Positions 25,759-34,384 of a stretch of 58,989 bases of DNA are shown here, one piece after another. The notes below the pieces were generated by a model that worked only from the letters and a program-made list of their open reading frames with translations, searched no databases and was not told the origin of the DNA. Positions within the stretch are counted from its first letter, which is position 1. Each line of letters begins with the position of its first letter. The translations under genes and the position numbers were made by a program. Origin of the DNA: Microcystis viridis FACHB-1342 (GTDB lineage: Bacteria; Cyanobacteriota; Cyanobacteriia; Cyanobacteriales; Microcystaceae); the NCBI RefSeq assembly GCF_014698335.1, contig NZ_JACJSV010000020.1:1-58989 (forward strand), read 5' to 3'.

Positions 25759-26181
25759 ATGGATACCAATAATGACCCTTTTTCCCGAGCTATGAGTCAA
25801 TGGGACTTAGAAACTCTTTATCTTGATCTTGCTTCTGTTAAGGGAAAGCGACTGACTCCTACTGAAAAAAAACATTTACAAGGATTACTCTGCGGTTATA
25901 GTCCCACAGAAATTGCTGAAAAACTCAAGAAGAGTCGTAAAGGAGTTGAGGTAGATTTATGTACTACACTCTATCAATACGTTAAAGAACTGGTGGGTAA
26001 TAATAATGGCAAGGTAGAGAATTGGCGTAATATTGCTGAATGGTTAGAGGACGCTAGTTATAAAAGAGATTTTTCTCTTGAATACGATGCCAGTGATTCT
26101 ATTTCTGCTTTCATTGTTGTGAAAAGAGCGAATATAAAGATTGAAAAAAATCAATTGATGATTGATGTCAATATTCGTTAG
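25759..26181 (+). CDS. solo HTH-domain protein related to cyanobacterial vWA-MoxR/NACHT N-termini
   Basis: The 140-residue product has an HTH-like region, LTPTEKKHLQGLLCGYSPTEIAEKLKKSRKGVEVDL (about 32-67). Next come YQYVKELVGNN and a WRNIAEWLEDASYKR segment. This resembles the N-terminal HTH domain common in large cyanobacterial signalling proteins (vWA-MoxR-associated, AAA-like, NACHT). Here it stands alone, with a beta-rich tail of about 45 residues (SISAFIVVKRANIKIEKNQLMIDVNIR). It is divergent from the RTX gene and could regulate it. The assignment is by resemblance only. Confidence 0.6.
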   Translation: MDTNNDPFSRAMSQWDLETLYLDLASVKGKRLTPTEKKHLQGLLCGYSPTEIAEKLKKSRKGVEVDLCTTLYQYVKELVGNNNGKVENWRNIAEWLEDASYKRDFSLEYDASDSISAFIVVKRANIKIEKNQLMIDVNIR

Positions 26182-26261
26182 CAACTCCTTTGCCTTCAGA
26201 AATGTCAGCAATAAATATTGAAAATAGAGAAGAAGAAAATCACTAGGGGTTTCGGCTGGTT

Positions 26262-26290
26262 TTGGTAGGCAAAATGTATTCTAAGATACA
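26262..26290 (+). repeat. short dispersed repeat, AAAATGTATTCTAAGATACA
   Basis: The core AAAATGTATTCTAAGATACAG is identical at 34646-34666, with TTGGT and G-rich flanks shared. It is probably an end of a decayed element. Confidence 0.5.
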
Positions 26291-26312
26291 GTCGTTAGGT
26301 GAGGGGATTCGT

Positions 26313-26744
26313 CTATCGTTCCGACAAATGAAGAGAACGATTTAAAATATCCTCAATACCGTAGGGACAAACGGGGGGAAACTCCAATCCCGTCCCTCTA
26401 AAGGCATCGCAACAAGCAACAGCATAGAGTTTAAATAGGCTTTCATCGGTTAAATATCGCCTTAAACTGGGGCTATCGTCCAAATAAAGCCTAATATTAG
26501 CTCTTTCTCCCTGAATAGTTCCCAACCAACCCCTGGATCGCCGTTGAGGTTGATAGTCCCACTTTAATAAATGATGCAAAATTAATCTGAGACTAGCGAG
26601 TAAGCGATCGCGCTCCCGTTTCGACAAATCCCGCACCTCTTCGACTAAATTCTCAATATCCAACTCGGAAAACCGACCAGAGGCTAATAAATCGGCCATT
26701 TGTTCGGCCCAAAGTCCAAAGTCTTGCTCATAGGATGCCGTCAT
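26313..26744 (-). CDS. DUF29 family protein
   Basis: This is a 143-residue DUF29 protein, a helical family of unknown function that is multi-copy in cyanobacteria. The signature YEQDFGLWAEQMADLLASGRF is followed by the helical LVEEVRDLSKRERDRLLASLRLILHHLLKWDYQP. ATG 26744 has AAGGAGA 6 bases upstream, so the longer frame from 26768 is rejected. The gene is complete. Confidence 0.85.
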   Translation of the reverse strand: MTASYEQDFGLWAEQMADLLASGRFSELDIENLVEEVRDLSKRERDRLLASLRLILHHLLKWDYQPQRRSRGWLGTIQGERANIRLYLDDSPSLRRYLTDESLFKLYAVACCDAFRGTGLEFPPVCPYGIEDILNRSLHLSER

Positions 26745-26780
26745 CAATTTATCTCCTTCTAAGCTCAATTAACATTATAT

Positions 26781-26872
26781 TGAACCCCTTGCATAATTAA
26801 TTTTTGATGGTTCAAAAACAGCAAAAACAAGGATTAAATTAGCCAAAATCTGTAAATTATTATTCATTGATG
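26781..26872 (-). repeat. dispersed repeat, TGCAAGAGG family, copy 2
   Basis: Inverted counterpart of 963-1066. It shares GCATAATTAATTTTT, GGTTCAAAAAC and the ATTATTATTCA end. The end motif CTCTTGCA/CCCTTGCA also recurs at 6547, 6775 and 34799. Confidence 0.5.
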
Positions 26873-26910
26873 ACTGAGAAACTGGTATCTTTTCAAAGAT
26901 CGCCGAACCA

Positions 26911-27618
26911 TTAACGGGTTTTGCGTCTTCGGATGACATTATTAGAATAACGAGAAGGTTTTGGCCGGGGTTCTTTTCCCCCTCCCAATTCGCGACTAAC
27001 TTGCTGGAAAATATCCCGTCGCAGCACAGGATATTCCCCTATCCACTGGTCGAGTTGGGGAAGATGGACATCAGAAAGCTGATTGATATCCCCTAAATCG
27101 GGTTCTCGAGACATTAACAAAGCTTCGGCCACCATCCCGGGACGGATCGATTTATGAATGCGTTTGAGGGGAGCGCGAACGATCGCCGAAAAGCCAGTTT
27201 GATCACCGATTTCTAGATTAATACAGCGTTGGCGATTTTCGATAATCTCTAATTCCCCGCGTTTATTGACCCTTTCTTCTTCCCCGATTAATTCCTCGGT
27301 GACAAAAGCATCGAAAACGCGACCGCGCCAAAACCCCCCGTAGGGAAGACGACGATAGGTATTATTGCGAACACTGGCCCAATAAACCGGACCCCAGAGC
27401 CAATATAAACCGGCGATAATGTTGAAAATTAGTTTAATTGTTAAACCACCCGGGCCGAATAAATTACCGATTAACCAAGCTGCGGTGAGAGCGATGATAG
27501 AAATGAATAAACGGCGCAGAAAATCAGACCATTTACCCCAATAGTGAGCGTACTGGGGGCCGGTGGCGATAATCGGGACAATTTGCTCGATCGATTGACG
27601 GGTAAGGGGAACCAACAT
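26911..27618 (-). CDS. conserved cyanobacterial membrane protein
   Basis: The 235-residue protein has two hydrophobic segments, FISIIALTAAWLIGNLFGPGG and LIFNIIAGLYWLWGPVYWAS (about 38-85). A soluble C-terminal domain (RLPYGGFWRGRVFDAFVTEEL ... RCINLEIGDQTGFSAIVRAP) and a basic tail (NNVIRRRKTR) follow. It looks like a conserved cyanobacterial family sometimes labelled phosphate permease, but no ABC permease motif is visible. Function unknown. Confidence 0.7.
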   Translation of the reverse strand: MLVPLTRQSIEQIVPIIATGPQYAHYWGKWSDFLRRLFISIIALTAAWLIGNLFGPGGLTIKLIFNIIAGLYWLWGPVYWASVRNNTYRRLPYGGFWRGRVFDAFVTEELIGEEERVNKRGELEIIENRQRCINLEIGDQTGFSAIVRAPLKRIHKSIRPGMVAEALLMSREPDLGDINQLSDVHLPQLDQWIGEYPVLRRDIFQQVSRELGGGKEPRPKPSRYSNNVIRRRKTR

Positions 27619-27741
27619 TATCAGTTATCGATTATCAGTTATCAGTTATAGTGTGCCTAATTGATTCGTGAATGGGTAGGCTCTAGAAGTCGGGTGTCGC
27701 TTGACGGCAAGCAGAGGACGTTTACATTTCATTTAGGGGCG
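27619..27741. other. intergenic, STRR upstream of the membrane protein
   Basis: A TATCAGTTATCGATTATCAGTTATCAG array (27619-27648) lies at the start codon of the membrane-protein gene. No other feature is seen before the MITE. Confidence 0.4.
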
Positions 27742-27857
27742 CTATATCAGTTATGACAGCGTTTCTCATACTAGATGAAGTGTAACCTAATTTGGTATCG
27801 ACTACCGACTTCCCAAAACGAAAACTTTGTACCTCACCACTAAGATAAATGCTATAG
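27742..27857 (-). mobile_element. complete MITE-like element, CTATAGCA family
   Basis: Imperfect terminal inverted repeats CTATATCAGTTAT (27742-27754) and ATAAATGCTATAG (27845-27857) bound a 116-base non-coding element. Related copies lie at 18278-18392 and, partially, at 9973-10025. Confidence 0.6.
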
Positions 27858-28013
27858 TTTTGGGGAATTGTCTATATGTTGGTTGCCATTCATCCCATCG
27901 CTAAAAGCTCAGGACTTCTGGCGAAATTTCAGTTAAAAGTTAAATCCCTCAAGAAGTCCGATGAAACAATCTATAATAAAATCAATGCTGTTTTGTTCCC
28001 AAAGACTGCCACC

Positions 28014-28742
28014 ATGACTTCTTCTCCGGTTAAATCCTTAACTTCTCAGATTGTAACCACTCAACATTTACCCCCGTTAGAAAATGGGGATCGCTTAATT
28101 CGTCCCGAATTCGAGCGCCGTTATCAAGCTATGCCAGGATTAAAAAAAGCCGAACTGATCGAAGGAGTTGTGTATATGGCATCCCCATTAAGGTTTAAAT
28201 TTCATGCTGAACCCCATGGCAATCTTGTGGGTTGGCTATGGACATACAAAGTTGCTACCCCCCAAGTACAAATGGGTATTGAGCCAACAGTCCGCTTGGA
28301 TATCGACAACGAACTACAGCCGGATGGGGTGTTATTAATTAGTCAAGAAAGCGGGGGAAAATCAACCCTAACTGTAGAGGGATACCTAGAAGGAGCGCCG
28401 GAATTAGTGGTAGAAATTGCCGCTAGTAGTGCCGCCATAGATTTAGGGGATAAAAAACGTGCTTATCGTCGCAGTGGCATTCAAGAATACCTTATTTGGC
28501 AGGTATTTGATCAAAAGATTGATTGGTTTAGTTTAGAAAATGGCGATTATATTTCTTTGTTACCCAACCAAGAAGGGGTGATTTGCTCTCTAGTATTTCC
28601 AGGTTTGTGGTTAGATATTTCAGCCATGCTCAACGGCAATATGTCACGGGTGTTGGACATCTTAAAGGCTGGAATTAACTCGGTAGAACATCAAGAATTT
28701 ATCCAAAAGTTAACTGCAGCGCAGTCAGGGGAAGCCAAATGA
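28014..28742 (+). CDS. Uma2-family (DUF820) putative endonuclease
   Basis: This is a PD-(D/E)XK-fold protein of the Uma2 family, greatly expanded in cyanobacteria and of unproven function. Motifs are KKAELIEGVVYMAS (early Glu), LQPDGVLLISQ (Asp), APELVVEIAASSA (Glu), DKKRAYRRSGIQEYLIW (Lys/Arg and Tyr) and a C-terminal LVFPGLWLDISAMLNG. ATG 28014 gives 242 residues and suits the family. An upstream ATG at 27876 would add 46 unrelated residues. Its stop overlaps the start of cobJ by 4 bases (ATGA). Confidence 0.85.
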   Translation: MTSSPVKSLTSQIVTTQHLPPLENGDRLIRPEFERRYQAMPGLKKAELIEGVVYMASPLRFKFHAEPHGNLVGWLWTYKVATPQVQMGIEPTVRLDIDNELQPDGVLLISQESGGKSTLTVEGYLEGAPELVVEIAASSAAIDLGDKKRAYRRSGIQEYLIWQVFDQKIDWFSLENGDYISLLPNQEGVICSLVFPGLWLDISAMLNGNMSRVLDILKAGINSVEHQEFIQKLTAAQSGEAK

Positions 28743-30184
28743 AACCTCCAGCTATTCTCATTTTAGGAGAAACCAGTATCCCCGTTGCTCGTCAAGTGCA
28801 AATGGTCCTACCGGAAGCAGTGGTTTATGGGTTAATAGATCGTACCCATTCGGCTGATTTTACCTATAATAATTTTGGCGAAACGGTGCGAGAATTTTTC
28901 CAGACGGGAACGCCAATTATTGGCATTTGTGCGGCGGGTATTTTAATTCGCACTTTAGCACCTTTATTAACTAATAAATGGCAAGAACCACCTGTATTAG
29001 CAATCGCAGAAGATGGCAGCGCCGTAGTGCCTTTGTTGGGGGGTTTACAAGGGGTTAATGATCTCGCTCGTCAAATTGCCTCGGTTTTGCAAATTTCCCC
29101 CGCAATTACTACCACTGGTGATATTAGATTTAAAACGACTTTATTATCGCCACCCCCGGGTTATCAGTTAGTTAATCCCGATGATGCTAAGAAGTTTTTG
29201 TCCGATTTATTGGCGGGTGAAAAAGTAAAATTAATCGGTGAAGCGGACTGGTTAAAAAATAGTAATTTACCAATTTCATCAGCAGCAAAATTGAGCATTG
29301 AGATTATCGATAAAAATAACTTAAACTTGGCAAAACCTAGCAGTAACTGTTTAGTTTATCTCTGTGAAGAAAGCCAGCAAATTAAGGAAAAATCTGGTTT
29401 GTCCCCGGGGGATTTCGATCAAGAAAGTCAAGGTAAATTAGCCATAGTCGGAACTGGACCGGGTGCGCTAAATTGGATGTCGCCGGAAGTTCGAGAAGTG
29501 TTGGAAAAAGCCACGGATTGGGTGGGTTATAAAACCTATTTGGATTTGGTAGAATTCCTGAAAAAACCAGAAATTGTCCGCCATGAATCGGATAATCGGG
29601 TGGAACTCGATCGCGCAGAAATAGCCCTAGATTTAGCGGCTAAGGGGCGATCGGTTGTCTTAGTTTCCTCCGGAGATCCTGGCATTTATGCCATGGCCGC
29701 GGCCGTGTTTGAGGTATTAGAAAAAAAAGCAAAACCGGCATGGCAGCAGGTGGCCATTCAGGTCTGTCCGGGGATTTCGGCCATGCAAGCGGCGGCTGCT
29801 AGGGTTGGCGCACCTTTAGGCCATGATTTTTGTGCGATTTCCCTATCGGATATTCTCAAATCTTGGCAAGTGATTTCTCAGCGTATTGAGTTAGCGGCCC
29901 GGGCAGATTTAGCGATCGCATTTTATAATCCTGTGTCTCAAGAGCGCACTTGGCAATTGGAGAAGGCAAAAGAGATTTTATTACAATGGCGATCGCCGCA
30001 AACTCCCGTGGTACTAGCGCGTAATTTAGGGCGAAAAGGGGAAACAGTGACGGTGAAATTCCTAGAGGATATGACTATTAAAGATGCGGATATGCGGACT
30101 ATAATTTTGGTCGGATCGAGTAAAACTCGCCTTATTGGGCAAGGTAAAACAAAACAATGGGTTTATACTCCACGTCACTATTAA
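28739..30184 (+). CDS. cobJ: CbiG(N)-CobJ fusion: precorrin-3B C17-methyltransferase
   Basis: This cobalamin-pathway enzyme methylates C17 and contracts the corrin ring. The N-terminal about 120 residues resemble the CbiG N-domain (PIIGICAAGILIRTLAPLL, EDGSAVVPLLGGLQGVNDLA). The tetrapyrrole methylase domain begins near 231 (KLAIVGTGPGALNWMSPEV) and includes VVLVSSGDPGIYAMAAAVFE and VCPGISAMQAAAARVGAPLGHDFC. At 481 residues this CbiG-CobJ fusion matches a cyanobacterial arrangement. It is unusually coupled to a Uma2 gene upstream. Confidence 0.92.
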   Translation: MKPPAILILGETSIPVARQVQMVLPEAVVYGLIDRTHSADFTYNNFGETVREFFQTGTPIIGICAAGILIRTLAPLLTNKWQEPPVLAIAEDGSAVVPLLGGLQGVNDLARQIASVLQISPAITTTGDIRFKTTLLSPPPGYQLVNPDDAKKFLSDLLAGEKVKLIGEADWLKNSNLPISSAAKLSIEIIDKNNLNLAKPSSNCLVYLCEESQQIKEKSGLSPGDFDQESQGKLAIVGTGPGALNWMSPEVREVLEKATDWVGYKTYLDLVEFLKKPEIVRHESDNRVELDRAEIALDLAAKGRSVVLVSSGDPGIYAMAAAVFEVLEKKAKPAWQQVAIQVCPGISAMQAAAARVGAPLGHDFCAISLSDILKSWQVISQRIELAARADLAIAFYNPVSQERTWQLEKAKEILLQWRSPQTPVVLARNLGRKGETVTVKFLEDMTIKDADMRTIILVGSSKTRLIGQGKTKQWVYTPRHY

Positions 30185-30265
30185 AAGGATTAATGATACT
30201 CAATCCCCCCGGCTACGATCGAATTATCTTAATCTGTAAGGTAAGTTGCCAAAAAGGAGACAATT

Positions 30266-31381
30266 GTGCGACGGGGAAGACATAAAATTTTTATCGGGAT
30301 GGCCCCTGGAGTCGGGAAAACCTACAAAATGCTGGAGGAGGGACATAGCCTCAGAAAGCAGGGAACCGACGTGGTGATTGGACTTCTCGAAACCCACGGC
30401 AGAAAAGAGACCGCCGAAAAAGCCGAGGGATTGGAAATCGTACCAAGAAAAATCCTAGAGAAAGAGGGATTCACTCTCTCGGAAATGGATACGGAAGCGA
30501 TTATCGCCCGCTCGCCGCAGCTGTGTCTGATTGATGAATTGGCCCACACGAATGTACCCGGTTCGGAGCGAGAGAAACGCTTTCAGGACGTAGAGATAAT
30601 TTTGTCCCAGGGAATCGATGTTTACTCTACCGTGAATATCCAGCATATCGAGAGTTTAAACGATCTGGTTGCTAGGATCACCGGGGTGGTGGTGCGGGAG
30701 AGAATACCCGATCGAATTTTGGAGGAAGCTGATGAAGTGATTGTGGTAGATGTCACCGCCGAAACCCTAGAGGAAAGATTATTAGCAGGAAAAATCTACG
30801 CTCCGGAAAAGATCCAACCATCTTTAAATAATTTCTTTCAACGGCGTAATTTAATCGCCCTACGGGAACTCGCCCTGCGCGAAGTGGCCGATACAGTAGA
30901 AGAAGAAGCGAGTAATTCGACATTTATCGGTCAATCCTGTCCCGTTCACGAACGGGTATTAGTTTGTGTTTCCACCTATCCCAACTCTTTACGATTATTA
31001 CGTCGAGGAGCGCGGGTAGCAGGGTATATGAACGCGGAATTTTTCGTGATTTTCGTCGATAACCCCGATCGCTTTCTCACCAGAGAGGAGGCTTTACATA
31101 TCGAAACCTGCCAACGTTTATGTGGGGAATTCGAGGGCAAATTCTTACGGGTTAAAAGCTATCAGGTGGCTGAAGCGATCGCAGAGGTAGCCGAGCGGGA
31201 ACGAATCACCCAGATTGTAATTGGGGAGAGCCGTCAATCGCGCTGGAAGCATTTCATCAAAGGTTCTTTCACCCAAAAACTCATGCGCCTGATCTGGCAG
31301 AAAAATATCGATCTTCACATCATCGCCACCGATCCAAAAGTACCAGTTAAAGACGCGCGAGGCAAGGGGGTGAAAAGATAA
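30266..31381 (+). CDS. KdpD sensor-domain protein without histidine kinase
   Basis: The 371-residue protein equals the N-terminal part of KdpD, the potassium/turgor sensor. The KdpD domain has Walker A GMAPGVGKT (residues 11-19) and Walker B LCLIDELAHTNVPG (86-99). A universal-stress-protein domain follows (about 230-355, ERVLVCVSTYPNSLRLLRRG ... IVIGESRQSRWKHFIKGSFTQKLM). The four membrane helices and the kinase domain are absent and the end looks natural, so this is a stand-alone cyanobacterial form rather than a break. GTG start with AAGGAGA 6 bases upstream. No kdpABC genes are nearby. Confidence 0.85.
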   Translation: MRRGRHKIFIGMAPGVGKTYKMLEEGHSLRKQGTDVVIGLLETHGRKETAEKAEGLEIVPRKILEKEGFTLSEMDTEAIIARSPQLCLIDELAHTNVPGSEREKRFQDVEIILSQGIDVYSTVNIQHIESLNDLVARITGVVVRERIPDRILEEADEVIVVDVTAETLEERLLAGKIYAPEKIQPSLNNFFQRRNLIALRELALREVADTVEEEASNSTFIGQSCPVHERVLVCVSTYPNSLRLLRRGARVAGYMNAEFFVIFVDNPDRFLTREEALHIETCQRLCGEFEGKFLRVKSYQVAEAIAEVAERERITQIVIGESRQSRWKHFIKGSFTQKLMRLIWQKNIDLHIIATDPKVPVKDARGKGVKR

Positions 31382-31618
31382 CCACCGCTCTGCTATTTAC
31401 CAGCGAAGTGGTGAAAGAATTTTCCTTCTACTAACAACAGGTTTCAAGATTTTAAGTCCCACTACTTATAAGCTCTTGACTATCTAAATTATTGGTTAAG
31501 ACTGTCTATGATCGGGGAGAAGGAGGCTGGGTCGAAAAAGTTCGATCATTTGTACTAAATTTTTTAGGACGCGGTTTAAATATAGTACAGTTTATCTATA
31601 GGAGGATTTCGGCAAAAC
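31382..31618. other. intergenic region with decayed repeats
   Basis: TATCTAAATTATTGGTTAAG plus ACTGTCTATGA (31481-31517) recurs at 45231-45267. GATCATTTGTACT (31544) recurs at 22378. AGGAGG (31601-31606) precedes the recombinase ATG by 13 bases. Confidence 0.45.
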
Positions 31619-32896
31619 ATGAAAATTATCGCCTACACCTATACTAACCCCCTGATCGATAGTCCTCCCGATGCCTCGATTTGGGACTATTCTCCCGAAC
31701 AAGTGTATCAAGATTTTGGCGATCGCTCACAGCGGCAGCAACTACTCTGCGATTGTCAAGGGACTCCCCCCCGACTGCTGATCCTGCATCGCCTAGCAGA
31801 ATTAGGAGACAATGGCACGGAAGTTAGCAAAATTTTACAATCCTTAGAAGCCCTCGACATAGATATAATTGCCCTGGAAGACCCAGATTATAAGCTGAAT
31901 TTTGCCAAGATTCTGCAAGAAATATCAAAAAACGAACTAAGTAATCGTTTAAAAGCAGGTCACGCTCGCAATCGTCTGCAAGCTTTACCTCCCCCCGGAA
32001 AAGCACCCTACGGTTATCGTCGTGGCAAGGAGCGTTATATACTCGATCGCAGTACCGCACCAGTCGTCAAAGACTTTTTTGATCGCTTTTTGATTTCCGC
32101 TTCCCTGCGTTCCACGGTGCGCTATCTAGAAAAACGCTACGGTAAAAAGATATCGGTAGCTACTGCCCATAAATGGCTGACTAATCCCGTTTATCGCGGC
32201 GATTTGTGCTATCTCGGTCAAGATATTATCCCCGATACCCACACCCCGATTATCTCCCGGGAAGAAGCGGCCCAGATCGATCGCATCCTGAGAAATAATC
32301 GCAAATTACCCCCCCGCAGTGCCAGCGCCCCGCGTTCCTTAGCGGGTTTAGTCGTCTGTAGTCAATGTCAATCGGGGATGACGATTACCAAAGTGACAGC
32401 GCGAGGAAAAGGCACAGAATACCTCTATTTGCGACCTTTGCAATGTCCCCGGACAAAAAAATGTTCGGCGATCGCTTATGAGAAAATTCTCGATAGCACA
32501 ATCGAGCGCATTTGTCAAGACCTACCACCGACGATCGCTCAGATATCTTTACCGGATTTAGAGGGGATCAAACGGGGAATGAGCGAGGAAATAGGGCAAA
32601 AAAACGATATTTTGTCGCAATTGCCCTCCCTAGAAGCCGCGGGAATTTTAGATCAAGAAACGGCTAATCTACGGGCCTATAAACTGAAAAACGAGATCGC
32701 GCAGATTCAAGGACGTTTAGACCAATTACCCCCCGATAACCTGACTATTATCGCTCGTGCCGTTGCTTTTCCGCAATTTTGGCGAGATTTATCGGAAATA
32801 GAGCGCCGTTTTTATTTTCGTGAGTTTATCCGTCGCATCGAAATCGAGAGGGAAACGGCTAATAATTGGCATTTACGTTTAATCTTCGTTTTTTAA
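31619..32896 (+). CDS. XisF-like large serine recombinase
   Basis: The 425-residue protein resembles the cyanobacterial recombinases typified by XisF, which excises the fdxN element in Anabaena. The N-terminal domain has the resolvase-like helix LLILHRLAELGDNGTEV. The recombinase domain is GKAPYGYRRGKERYIL (127-142) through SVATAHKWLTNPVYRGDL. A zinc ribbon uses Cys247, 250, 276 and 282, and a coiled-coil C-terminus follows. I do not find the usual Y-x-R-x-S nucleophile. The first strand reads IIAYTYTNPLIDS, with the next serine at 15. It may use another serine, be inactive, or act as an accessory protein. It is not flanked by an obvious element. Confidence 0.8.
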   Translation: MKIIAYTYTNPLIDSPPDASIWDYSPEQVYQDFGDRSQRQQLLCDCQGTPPRLLILHRLAELGDNGTEVSKILQSLEALDIDIIALEDPDYKLNFAKILQEISKNELSNRLKAGHARNRLQALPPPGKAPYGYRRGKERYILDRSTAPVVKDFFDRFLISASLRSTVRYLEKRYGKKISVATAHKWLTNPVYRGDLCYLGQDIIPDTHTPIISREEAAQIDRILRNNRKLPPRSASAPRSLAGLVVCSQCQSGMTITKVTARGKGTEYLYLRPLQCPRTKKCSAIAYEKILDSTIERICQDLPPTIAQISLPDLEGIKRGMSEEIGQKNDILSQLPSLEAAGILDQETANLRAYKLKNEIAQIQGRLDQLPPDNLTIIARAVAFPQFWRDLSEIERRFYFREFIRRIEIERETANNWHLRLIFVF

Positions 32897-32987
32897 GAGT
32901 CTGGGACAATCTTAAAGTTAGCTAAAAATTGAGGAATGTTTAAGCGATCAATGCTAAGAAAAAGGCAAACAGCGATCGATCTCAACT

Positions 32988-34148
32988 ATGAGCAATAACA
33001 AAAGATTAACTAGGTATAAAAAAGGGCGAAAATCCTCCCAGACAAAACCCCACCTTTACGATTATCACTATAATCAACCCGGGACGATGCCGGGGTTAAT
33101 CACCATCGATGAAAATGCCGTTGCTACCGAGATATTTTTAGTTAATTATAACTCCCAACAAGCCACTAGAGTTAATAATCTTTTACCTCAAGACTGTCTT
33201 AAATATTTATCCAATGATTCCATCTCTTGGATTGATATCGTCGGTTTGGGTAATGAAGATAAACTGCAAGAGTTGGGGGAAATTTTTCATTTGCATCCCT
33301 TAACCCTTGAGGATATAGTCAGTATTCCCCAAAGACCAAAAGTGGAAGAATGCGATAATTATCTTTTAATTATAGTGCCAATGGCCATCCTGACCGATCA
33401 TCAGGGTTTTTTGTTAGAACAAATCAGTTTAATAGTCGGGAAGAATTATGTTTTAACCGTGCAGGAAGAAGGACAATACGATTCTTTAGAAGGAGTTAGG
33501 GAAAGAATCCGTTTAAATAAAGGTTCCATCCGGCAGCAAAAATCGGGTTATTTAGCCTACTCGATTTGGGATGCAATTATTGACGGTTATTTTCCTGTTT
33601 TAGAGTCCTACGGAGAAAGAATCGAGGAGTTAGAAAACGAAATTTTAGCTAGTCCCACGGAACAAATTTTATCAAAAATTTACCAACTGCGTCAGGAATT
33701 ACTCTCCCTGCGACGAGCAATTTGGCCGCAAAGGGACACCCTCAATGCGCTTTTACGCGATGAATATATTGTCATCGATACAACCATTAAACCCTATCTA
33801 AGGGACTGTTATGACCATGTAGTACAAATCCTCGATGTTATCGAAAATTACCGGGAATTTGCCAATGGTTTAATGGATTTTTACCTGTCTTCCGTGAGTA
33901 ATAAAATGAACGAGATTATGAAAACTTTAACGGTAATCTCGACGATTTTTATCCCGCTCACCTTCATTGTCGGTATTTATGGCATGAACTTTGATACTGA
34001 TAAATCCCCCTATAATATGCCCGAATTAGAATGGTATTGGGGCTATGTGTTCGTCTGGGTGTTGATGCTAACCGTTGCTTTCAGTTTAATCATTTTCTTT
34101 TGGCGACGCGGCTGGTTTAAGAACCTATCGACAGGGAAGAAAAGATAA
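32988..34148 (+). CDS. corA: CorA-family magnesium/cobalt transporter
   Basis: This is an inner-membrane divalent-cation channel. The large N-terminal cytoplasmic domain (about 1-320) ends in the long stalk helix. It is followed by two membrane helices, the first ending in the pore signature YGMNF (near residue 330), with the extracellular loop DTDKSPYNMPELEW. The basic tail WRRGWFKNLSTGKKR is cytoplasmic. At 386 residues it is complete. Confidence 0.93.
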   Translation: MSNNKRLTRYKKGRKSSQTKPHLYDYHYNQPGTMPGLITIDENAVATEIFLVNYNSQQATRVNNLLPQDCLKYLSNDSISWIDIVGLGNEDKLQELGEIFHLHPLTLEDIVSIPQRPKVEECDNYLLIIVPMAILTDHQGFLLEQISLIVGKNYVLTVQEEGQYDSLEGVRERIRLNKGSIRQQKSGYLAYSIWDAIIDGYFPVLESYGERIEELENEILASPTEQILSKIYQLRQELLSLRRAIWPQRDTLNALLRDEYIVIDTTIKPYLRDCYDHVVQILDVIENYREFANGLMDFYLSSVSNKMNEIMKTLTVISTIFIPLTFIVGIYGMNFDTDKSPYNMPELEWYWGYVFVWVLMLTVAFSLIIFFWRRGWFKNLSTGKKR

Positions 34149-34207
34149 ACTGTTAAGCAGATTAGGCGGATTCTATGGCATTGCTGGCATCTAGCAAGAG
34201 AAAATGG

Positions 34208-34384
34208 CTATTGCAGAGAAATCAATAATTTAGTGTCTGCGGTATTTTTTAACACTTTCAGTTGATGGCTTCTAATTTTGTCCAACCAACTATAGTGCTG
34301 GTTACGACATTGATAGACGATATCGATGTCACCAATCTCTGACTTAATCTGAGCCAAGTAGTTTTCTAGTTCGCTAATTTTCAT
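34208..34384 (-). CDS. small protein of 58 residues, unknown
   Basis: This short frame starts MKISELENYLAQIKSEIGDI and ends in TKLLISLQ. The N-terminus resembles a widespread small-protein pattern (MKISELI..L..IK.E.GDIDV) found in phage- and plasmid-borne genes. A weak AGG stands 3 bases before the ATG. Coding status is inferred from the pattern, with no neighbour support. Confidence 0.45.
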   Translation of the reverse strand: MKISELENYLAQIKSEIGDIDIVYQCRNQHYSWLDKIRSHQLKVLKNTADTKLLISLQ

